Source: Anaerolineales bacterium (GTDB lineage Bacteria; Chloroflexota; Anaerolineae; Anaerolineales; Villigracilaceae). Taken from it: a stretch of DNA of 64,000 bases. The notes beneath the pieces are model-generated. The model was not told the DNA's origin. It did no database searches and worked only from the letters and a program-made list of their open reading frames with translations. A program made the position numbers and the translations under genes. The stretch's first letter is position 1. Every line of letters starts with the position of its first letter. Where the stretch lies: NCBI GenBank assembly GCA_020634895.1, contig JACKAV010000008.1, positions 124,001-188,000 of the forward strand. The letters are read 5' to 3'. Positions 26,079 through 33,443 of the stretch are shown here, piece by piece.

Positions 26079-26829
26079 ATTCCATTAGCTCCTGGGCAAG
26101 GACGCGGTATTGTGTGGAGGCGCGCGCGGCGGTCTTGTAATGTGTGATGGGCTGCCCCGCGATCGGACTTTCGCGAAGTTTGGTATCCATTTCTATAACT
26201 GTATTAAACACGCCTGACCCAAAGGTTGAGCGGAGTTGTTCGTGTATGTTGCGGTGTGTGCGGTTTCGACGATCCAGCATGGTGACAAGGATGCGGTATG
26301 AAAGGCTGGGGTTGTCAACCTCTCGTGTGCGGCGGATGAGGCTCATCATATTGCGCAGTGCGTATGCGGAAAAATATTCAGCCTGTGTGGGGATGAGCAG
26401 CAGGTTTGCGGCGGTTAATGCGTTGCGTGTAATGGCTCCCAATGCGGGCGGGCAATCGAGTACGATGTAATCGTATGGAAGCGGTGAGGCTTGAATGGCG
26501 TTTTTGAGGATGGATGTGTAGTTCGTTCGCACCGGCAGGAATTGTTCCGAGGTTTCGATGCGCGAACTGGAGGGGATCAGGTCAAGGTTTTCGATCTCCG
26601 ACTTTCGGCGAACATTTAATATCGATTCATTATCGAGCATGATGTTGCTGGATGTCAATTCTGCTTCACCGGGTTCAAGCCCAAGCGCCAGTGTAAGGTT
26701 TGACTGTGCGTCGAGGTCGACCAGAAGAACGCGTCTGCCCAGTTCTGCGAGTGCAGCCCCGAGGGAAAGCGCGGTTGTGGTCTTTGCGACCCCGCCTTTT
26801 TCGTTTGACACTGCGATTGTTTTGGTCAT
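26044..26829 (-). CDS. ParA/Soj-family ATPase inside the signalling operon
   Basis: The 261-aa P-loop ATPase carries the deviant Walker A box KGGVAKTTT near the N-terminus with its signature Lys, Walker A' (VDLDAQSN) and Walker B (VLDCPPALG). ParA proteins position DNA, chemosensory arrays or other cargo by forming gradients on the nucleoid or membrane. No ParB or parS site is nearby, so chromosome partition is unlikely for this copy. It lies 34 bases after the last receptor and overlaps the kinase gene. By analogy with the ParC/PpfA proteins of chemotaxis clusters, I infer that it places the receptor-kinase assembly. Confidence 0.9.
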   Translation of the reverse strand: MTKTIAVSNEKGGVAKTTTALSLGAALAELGRRVLLVDLDAQSNLTLALGLEPGEAELTSSNIMLDNESILNVRRKSEIENLDLIPSSSRIETSEQFLPVRTNYTSILKNAIQASPLPYDYIVLDCPPALGAITRNALTAANLLLIPTQAEYFSAYALRNMMSLIRRTREVDNPSLSYRILVTMLDRRNRTHRNIHEQLRSTFGSGVFNTVIEMDTKLRESPIAGQPITHYKTAARASTQYRVLAQELMEYAKETENQQAA

Positions 26830-26863
26830 AATTTCCTCTTTATGAATCTCTTTTTCATCCGGC

Positions 26864-29371
26864 TTATCTATCCGGCAATTTTTGTTTTTGGGGAACGATC
26901 TCGATTCGGGAAACCTTCAGGGCTTCACGCAGTTCCTTGATTGCGGTTTCGATCATTGTTTGCGGGTCGTTGGTTCCGCGGATCTTGGTCGAAATATCGC
27001 TGACGAGACGTTCGCGCTCGGCGCGTTTGGTCGTTTCGTCGAACAGGCGGGCATTTTCTGCGATCACTGCCACGCGGTCGGCAACCGCGCGGATCAGGTC
27101 CATTTGATCTGACTTGACGGTTTCGTCCTTTGGCACTGTTACCGAAAGTTCGCCGATCTCCTGTCCGCGCATGATGATGGGTACTGAGATGTTCTTTCGA
27201 TCAGTGTTCTCGATTTTCTGTTTATCATCAACGGCTTCCGTTGTGGTAAGCGGGGCGGCTCCGCCAGCAGTATAACGGTACCCCGCGATATTTGTATCTT
27301 CTGTAAGGCGATTCCAATTTTCCCGGAAGTATTGCCTTGAGGCTGCCTCAGCTTCTGCAAGTGACCTGTCCATTTGTTCGTATAGTTTCGCGTTTTGGAT
27401 GGCGATACTCACTAATTCGGCGAGAATTGTCAGGGCTTCAAGGTCTTCATCGGAAAATGCGCTTGGGTCACGGCTCTGAACATCCAAGGCGCCAAGTACA
27501 TTTCCGGCTTCGATCAGCGGTAATGCCATTTCAGACTGGGTCTCAGGCAGGTCGGGGTTGTTGAAGTAGACCGCATCTTCACCCACGCTCAAAGCGATAC
27601 GGGGCTGTTTATTGCCGGTCACATAGCCTACGATGCCCTGTGCGCCGACCTTCAATTGATGACCTCGTTTCAACATGTTTTGTCCGCCGGCGCTGTTTGC
27701 AGCCGCAAGGACGGCGTACTTGTTCAAAGCGTCGTTCAGGAATATGCCAACATGGTAAAACCCGAATTGCTCGCTGATAACGTCCGTGATTTGCGGGAGC
27801 AGTTCCTTTAGGTTCTTTTGTGTGGTGATCGCCTGGGCAACTTTTGCAATCGCTTCGTATTGTTTTCTACGCCGTTCACCATGCTCGATCTCTTTTTGCA
27901 GATCAGAAGTCCGTTCTGAGACTCTTTTCTCCAGCGACGAGATCAGATCGCCGACTGTGTCTGTCATGGTGTTGAGGGTGGTTGCAAGCGTTTCCAGTTC
28001 ATCGCGGGAATTCACCCTGGCTTTCGCATTGAAGTTCCCCCGGATGATCTCTTCCGCGGTCCGGTTCAGTGATTTGAGAGGCTGCGTAAGCCTGTTGCTG
28101 AACCCAAAGGATGCAGCCGCAGCAACCACGAATATCATTGCTATTAGTAAAACGCTGAGATTGATGGTTGTGTTGGTCTCCCGGCTGATCTGCTCGGAGA
28201 TGATCGTCCTGCCGGAGAACAATTCTTCAGAAGGGACGATCAGCACAAGTTTATACTGTACTTGCGGTATTTCATAGAACGCAATATGACGTTCAGTACC
28301 GGCAAGGGTCGTTGTAAAAAGCCCCTGCGTGTCCTGCGCAATTTTATTCATAACCTCGTTGAATTCAGGCGCGAGAGTACTCAGGGTCGAGGGGTCGACG
28401 ATGTCACTTAATTTTGCATTTTCATCTGTAATATTGAAATCGTTGAAACCAACGTCGGGCAGGGAGATCAACCTTCCGTTGTTGTCGATGAGGAAGGCGT
28501 AACCGGTATCTCCCGCTTTGACGTTCGCTACCACGTCGATAATGCGGGTCAACTGCACGTCCATGGCTGCAACGCCCTGAAACCTGCCGTGCCTATCGAT
28601 GACCGGAGCGCTGGTTGTGATGACCAATCCATTCAATGCCGCGTCCTGGTATGGAGCCGACCAGACGACTCCCTGCTGCGGGTTGTTTTCAGGTTCTGCT
28701 GCCACATACCATTGCCTGCCCGTTACATCGAAATCTGGCGGAACAATGCCTGCGAGGTCAATGTTTGGATAATAAATGGTCTCCTTAAACGTGCCGCCAA
28801 AATAAATGGCAACAATATCCGGATTGTTTTGCAAAACCGAGGGAAAGATAAGCTCGGAATGTTTTAGCAGGTTTAGCTTTCTGGTTAGCGCACCATTCAG
28901 ATTGACTTCTGCGGGTATAAAGATCGAAGAAATTTCAGAATTGTCGTTATCCCAACTGCCCGTGGATAATCGTGTCAAGGATGCTTCCGCATCCCAATAC
29001 GTGCTGTCGACAAGTTTGTCGTCATCCAGAATATCCTTGATCGACGTTGTCGCAATGGATGTATTGCGGTTCATGTTCTCGAAGAAGCTGTCAAGAAAAG
29101 CCGCCTGTTCGCGGGTTGTGGATTGCAAATCCTCTTCGGCGCGGCTGCGCGCGTTTTGATCCACGCTGACGATAAGCTGCCGGCTTGCATCCTGAATGCG
29201 CAAATAAAGATATGCTCCCATGACCAGAACCACCAGTAAGGCAATGAGCATGTTTCCCAGTGTCAATTTGCCCCGCAGGTCGAGGCGTCCAAGCACCGAG
29301 TTATTAAGCATGTCCTGAAATGAAAATTTTCGCGGCTGCTTCATGATTCGTTCCTTGTCATTCGGTTCCAT
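26864..29371 (-). CDS. Kinase-less receptor K: dCache-HAMP-GAF
   Basis: 835 aa. Membrane segments at about 38-57 and 402-424 enclose a large extracellular double Cache domain (65-390). HAMP (427-480), a coiled coil, a full GAF (519-670, with FNNPDLP), a half GAF (about 735-785) and the shared tail (787-835) follow. No HisKA, ATPase, GGDEF or MCP output domain exists. In the Cache pocket Arg219-x-Trp221-Tyr222 and Tyr241-x-Asp243 resemble the amino-acid-binding dCache motif, with Phe214 where a Tyr is usual. An alternative start is Met10. It overlaps the upstream receptor gene by 14 bases. Confidence 0.9.
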   Translation of the reverse strand: MEPNDKERIMKQPRKFSFQDMLNNSVLGRLDLRGKLTLGNMLIALLVVLVMGAYLYLRIQDASRQLIVSVDQNARSRAEEDLQSTTREQAAFLDSFFENMNRNTSIATTSIKDILDDDKLVDSTYWDAEASLTRLSTGSWDNDNSEISSIFIPAEVNLNGALTRKLNLLKHSELIFPSVLQNNPDIVAIYFGGTFKETIYYPNIDLAGIVPPDFDVTGRQWYVAAEPENNPQQGVVWSAPYQDAALNGLVITTSAPVIDRHGRFQGVAAMDVQLTRIIDVVANVKAGDTGYAFLIDNNGRLISLPDVGFNDFNITDENAKLSDIVDPSTLSTLAPEFNEVMNKIAQDTQGLFTTTLAGTERHIAFYEIPQVQYKLVLIVPSEELFSGRTIISEQISRETNTTINLSVLLIAMIFVVAAAASFGFSNRLTQPLKSLNRTAEEIIRGNFNAKARVNSRDELETLATTLNTMTDTVGDLISSLEKRVSERTSDLQKEIEHGERRRKQYEAIAKVAQAITTQKNLKELLPQITDVISEQFGFYHVGIFLNDALNKYAVLAAANSAGGQNMLKRGHQLKVGAQGIVGYVTGNKQPRIALSVGEDAVYFNNPDLPETQSEMALPLIEAGNVLGALDVQSRDPSAFSDEDLEALTILAELVSIAIQNAKLYEQMDRSLAEAEAASRQYFRENWNRLTEDTNIAGYRYTAGGAAPLTTTEAVDDKQKIENTDRKNISVPIIMRGQEIGELSVTVPKDETVKSDQMDLIRAVADRVAVIAENARLFDETTKRAERERLVSDISTKIRGTNDPQTMIETAIKELREALKVSRIEIVPQKQKLPDR

Positions 29372-31670
29372 TATTATTTTCTTCGCTCTTTAACTTGATC
29401 GTCACTTCCGAGCCGGGAATGGATCTTCCCAATTCCTCAACAGCCGTAAGGAGGACGTTTTCGAGGTTGATGGAGGAGCCGATCTTGCCGGTAATATCAC
29501 CGATGGTCTGCTCTTTGATCACCTGCTTTTGAGACTCTTGGATGAGGCGCGCGTTTTCAAGCGCAAGCGAGAGTCGTTCTGATACGGCTTCAGTAAGATT
29601 GACCTCACTTGTTGTCCATTGCCGGTCTTTTGCCGGAGCTTTGATGTGCATCACGCCGATTATCTGCTCGCGGAGTTTAATGGGCACGACCAGCGTCGGT
29701 TCATTGGTCTTTCCGTCGGCATGGAACACCAGCACTTCGCCGCGGAACATGGCTTGATTGATCTCGTCGGTGTTAATTGGGTGGGTCAGTTTTCTGCCGC
29801 CGCTGGTGCTTTGGTAATACCCAATGATCCCTTCATCCTGACTGAATGATTTCCAGCCTTCCTGCAGGTTTTGCTGGTATGCAGCCCGCAATTCGTCGAG
29901 CGCGCGCTGGGTTTGTTCCAGCAATCTTGTGTTTTCGATCGCGATAGCGACCTGATCTGCCAGAATGCTGAAGATGTTTAAATCTTCGGAGGTGAACTCG
30001 CCGGGCTTTTCGCTCTGCACATCCAGGACGCCGATGATCTGGTCTCTAACCTTCAGCGGCAACGCAACTTCAGAGCGGGTCTCTGGGAGGTCGGGATTGT
30101 TGAAGAAAACAGCATCCTGCCCAACGTCCAGGGCGATGCGCGGAACTCCGGCTTTGGCAACATATCCGACGATTCCGCTCTCTCCGACTTTGAGCTTGTG
30201 TCCACGTTTCAGCATTTCCTGCCCGCCGAGGCTGTTCGCCGCTTGAAGGACGGCATACTGTTTGGATTGATCCAGAAGGAAGATGCCGGTGTGGTAAAAG
30301 TTGAAACGCTCACTGACCAGGCGGGTGATAAGCGGCAGAAGAATATTCAGATCCTGCTCGCTGTTGATGATCTTCGATATCTCACCGATTGCAAGCAGTT
30401 GTGTAGCACGGACCTCAGATTGCCGGCGCGAGAGTTCCAGATCGACGGTCCTTTCGGCAATGCGTCTTTCGAGATTGCCGTATGTATCACGCAGCTGCCC
30501 GGTCATGTGGTTGATCGTTTCAGCCAATGTACCGACTTCGTCAAGCGAGTCGATGGAAGCGCTGGCTTGCAGGTTCCCGCCCGATATTTCTTCGGCGACC
30601 CTTGTGAGTTCCTGAAGTGGGTTTGTGATCGTCCGTGTGAAGTAGAAAATGATCATGCCGAAGACCAGCGCCAGAAGGAAACTGTAACCGGTCAGCGTTG
30701 TTTGCAGTTGGCGAGTTTGCTGGTTGATCTCTTCTCTCGGGTACACCATTGCAAGCGACCAACCTGTATCCAGCCCAACTGGTGCATAGGCTATATACAT
30801 GGGGTCGCCGTTTTGATCTATTGCCTCTAGGAAGCCGGTTTGACCATTGGTCATGGCATTGACAAGTTCAAGCCAGTTTTGGGTCACGCTCGAATTGGCG
30901 ACTGCGTACATTGAGTCGACCATGGGTTCGAATTCCCCGCCGTTTTCGCCGATACCTAAAATGGTTCCATCCGAGTTGAGCAAAAACGCATATCCCGTCC
31001 GCCCGACCGTCAGGTTGACAAAGGTGTCTTGAATATCACTAAAGTCCATGTCAGCGGAGGCAACGCCTTTGAAGTTTCCGCCCTCATCGTAGACTGGGAT
31101 GCTCCATGTCACGATCCACGTGTTACCGCGGCTTATATTTCGATACGGCGGCGAAATGACCGGTCCGTTCTCACGCTTGGGCAGGAAGTACCATTCCTGG
31201 TCGAAGTAATCGAAATCACCCAGTTGAGTGTATTGAAGTTCGCCTTCGGGTGTTCGATTGTAAAACGGCGACCAATAAAATACATCGGGATTGAATTGGT
31301 AGGGCTCATATCCGATCGTTACGCCATAGACCTTTGTGTTTCGTGTCAGGGTGCTTTGAAGCAGTTGCTGTAGATCGTGGTCGTTGAATTTCCCTGTTTC
31401 GACGGCGGTTGCAAGGTCTACTGCCACTGCTTGTGTTTCCAGCAGTCTTGTCTGGATAAGGTCAATTGTGTCGGCAGTTTCATTTTGCAGGTTCGCCTCA
31501 AGTTCCTGGTTGAGGTTTCCCTGCCCGATCCTGATGCTGATGATCGCGTACAGGATGAAGGCAACCAGAAGCAAACCGACCGCGATCAGTGTCAGCTTAA
31601 ACCCGATGCTCGTCCGCTGGGGCTCAGGAGTATTGATGTCGTCTGGTAATGATTGGTTGGTTTGTTCCAT
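29358..31670 (-). CDS. Kinase-less receptor J: dCache-HAMP-GAF
   Basis: 770 aa. Membrane segments at about 23-45 and 325-345 flank an extracellular double Cache domain. HAMP (346-400), coiled coil, full GAF (about 440-600, with FNNPDLP), half GAF (about 640-720) and the common tail (722-770) follow. The Cache domain is closely related to that of the receptor at 38115 (shared EPY.F.P..FY, TWIV/MVTWS, NTGWSLA/DTGWSLA). It has Gln158 where that one has Arg158, so the two probably sense different but related ligands. The product ends with a short acidic stretch. Confidence 0.9.
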   Translation of the reverse strand: MEQTNQSLPDDINTPEPQRTSIGFKLTLIAVGLLLVAFILYAIISIRIGQGNLNQELEANLQNETADTIDLIQTRLLETQAVAVDLATAVETGKFNDHDLQQLLQSTLTRNTKVYGVTIGYEPYQFNPDVFYWSPFYNRTPEGELQYTQLGDFDYFDQEWYFLPKRENGPVISPPYRNISRGNTWIVTWSIPVYDEGGNFKGVASADMDFSDIQDTFVNLTVGRTGYAFLLNSDGTILGIGENGGEFEPMVDSMYAVANSSVTQNWLELVNAMTNGQTGFLEAIDQNGDPMYIAYAPVGLDTGWSLAMVYPREEINQQTRQLQTTLTGYSFLLALVFGMIIFYFTRTITNPLQELTRVAEEISGGNLQASASIDSLDEVGTLAETINHMTGQLRDTYGNLERRIAERTVDLELSRRQSEVRATQLLAIGEISKIINSEQDLNILLPLITRLVSERFNFYHTGIFLLDQSKQYAVLQAANSLGGQEMLKRGHKLKVGESGIVGYVAKAGVPRIALDVGQDAVFFNNPDLPETRSEVALPLKVRDQIIGVLDVQSEKPGEFTSEDLNIFSILADQVAIAIENTRLLEQTQRALDELRAAYQQNLQEGWKSFSQDEGIIGYYQSTSGGRKLTHPINTDEINQAMFRGEVLVFHADGKTNEPTLVVPIKLREQIIGVMHIKAPAKDRQWTTSEVNLTEAVSERLSLALENARLIQESQKQVIKEQTIGDITGKIGSSINLENVLLTAVEELGRSIPGSEVTIKLKSEENNNGTE

Positions 31671-31701
31671 AATTACTGGTTCTCTTTTTCCTGCGAGGTG
31701 T

Positions 31702-33426
31702 TTAGGAATACATCTTCAATGCCGCAGGTTCGATCTGCACGATCACGTCAGAACCGCCAAGGGCGCTGCTTAATTCCTGTGCGGCGGTTTGTAAAATGGT
31801 TTCGAAACGGGCGGATGAACTGATATTGCTTGTGATCTTGGCAGTGATACGTTCTATGTCTGCGCGATGCTGTGTGGATTGCAGCAGGGTCGCGGTCTCA
31901 ATTGCCAAAGAAAGACGTTCAGCCACTGCCTCGGCGATATCCGCCTCATCGGTTGAAAGTTTCTGCTCTCCACGGGTGCTTAATTGCATGACTCCGATAA
32001 CCTGTCCGCGCAGGCGGATTGGAACCGCTAGTTGGGATCTCTTTCCTGTATCCGCTGACATTGCTACTTCGCCGCGTTTCAAGGCTTCCTGTATTTGCGG
32101 ACTGTCTATGGGCATTTTCAACGATTTGACGCCTGTTTCGGAATAGGAGAATCCCAAGCCGAGCTGTGTTGGGCGGAGCACCTGCCATGCCTCTTCGGTG
32201 ACTTGCCCGACCGCGCTTTGTGCTTCTGCCAGGGATTTCTTCGCCTCTTCAATGACCAAGGCGTGGTTGATCGCAACCGCAACTTGGTCTGCCAGTGTGG
32301 TGAGGACGTCCACGTCATCGGATTGGAAGGCGTTGATTTCCAAACTCTGCACATCCAGGGCTCCGATGACCTGCCCACTGTAGCGAAGGGGAAGGGCGAT
32401 TTCAGAATGGGTGTCTGGGAGGTCAGGATTGTCAAAATAGACAGAATCAGCTCCAACGTCGAGAACGATGCGGGGCTGTCCTGTGGCGGTGGCAAAGCCC
32501 ACGATGCCCGTCTGCCCGATGGGGAGTGCGTGTTTGCGGGCAAGCATCCTTTGTCCGCCTTCGCTGTTGGATGCGCGGAGGACGGCAAATTCCCGGTTGT
32601 CATCGATCAGAAAAACGCCAGTGTGATAGACGTTGAATTGCTGGCTGATCACTTGTGTGACCAGTGGAAGCAGCTCATCCAGCGATTGAACGGTGGAAAT
32701 GGCGCTCATCACCTGTGCAACCGCTTTGAATTGGCGTGCGCGTTTTTCTGTAATTTTGTTTGCCGTTTCCAACTCGGCAGTTCGTACATGCACCCTTTCT
32801 TCGAGTGTGGAACGTAGTTCCATGAGTTCGGCATTTTCCAGTTTTTGAACTTGTTCGCTTTGCCGGGCGCGGAGTGTACTCTCGTTAAGCCGCACAATTA
32901 ATAGTTGCGTGATTCCGGCAGTTGCGATGAGAATCACCGGGGCGATGATGGTATCGTCAAGTCCTATGGGTGTGACTGGTGTGCCTGTCGCCATGTCATT
33001 GACCGCGATCGCAATTGTGGCGATCACAGCGATCGGGGTGGTTAGGAAGAGAGAGCGCCTTCCAAGAAGAATGGCTGATATGATAAGTACAACGGGCAGT
33101 GCAAAAGAGGATGTGCTGCGAAGTCCGTTTGTCGTGGCTGAGATAGCGGAAACGCCAATAACCAATGAGGCGGGGACGACCACTTTGGCAAGGAGAACAT
33201 TGCCGCGCAGCACGAATACGAACGAAATGATTTCCAGAACGAGCAGAATGGCAAGGATGATCAGGGCAGAGATGTTTTTCGCTTCTTCCCCGGTGATGCC
33301 GGTAACCAGCGGCATCACAACAGCCGTTGTGATCATGGCAAAGATCAAAATATTCCGAGTCAGCCTGATAAAGGACGGCTCGTGGTCTTCTTCGCTTCTA
33401 AGGTAATCGAGTAATTTGGTTAACAT
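31702..33426 (-). CDS. Kinase-less receptor I: polytopic membrane sensor-GAF
   Basis: 574 aa. About six hydrophobic segments between 24 and 180 replace the Cache module; with short loops, this region would sense a membrane-linked cue or fold around a small hydrophobic ligand. A coiled coil (185-240), a full GAF (248-400, FDNPDLPDTHSE variant), a half GAF (about 440-520) and the common tail (526-574) follow. No output domain is present. It lies 17 bases after the largest hybrid-topology receptor (33444) and 31 bases before receptor J. Confidence 0.9.
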   Translation of the reverse strand: MLTKLLDYLRSEEDHEPSFIRLTRNILIFAMITTAVVMPLVTGITGEEAKNISALIILAILLVLEIISFVFVLRGNVLLAKVVVPASLVIGVSAISATTNGLRSTSSFALPVVLIISAILLGRRSLFLTTPIAVIATIAIAVNDMATGTPVTPIGLDDTIIAPVILIATAGITQLLIVRLNESTLRARQSEQVQKLENAELMELRSTLEERVHVRTAELETANKITEKRARQFKAVAQVMSAISTVQSLDELLPLVTQVISQQFNVYHTGVFLIDDNREFAVLRASNSEGGQRMLARKHALPIGQTGIVGFATATGQPRIVLDVGADSVYFDNPDLPDTHSEIALPLRYSGQVIGALDVQSLEINAFQSDDVDVLTTLADQVAVAINHALVIEEAKKSLAEAQSAVGQVTEEAWQVLRPTQLGLGFSYSETGVKSLKMPIDSPQIQEALKRGEVAMSADTGKRSQLAVPIRLRGQVIGVMQLSTRGEQKLSTDEADIAEAVAERLSLAIETATLLQSTQHRADIERITAKITSNISSSARFETILQTAAQELSSALGGSDVIVQIEPAALKMYS

Positions 33427-33443
33427 AAAAGACTCCTGGCTGG

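Noticed and set aside
26044..26829. ParA as chromosome-partition gene near the origin
   Set aside because: No parB, parS sites, dnaA, gidA or rpmH nearby; the gene is embedded in and overlaps signalling genes.
30198..30830. 210-codon plus-strand frame opposite receptor J
   Set aside because: Shadow of the real receptor gene; the translation is low-information and shared by opposite strands of paralogues.
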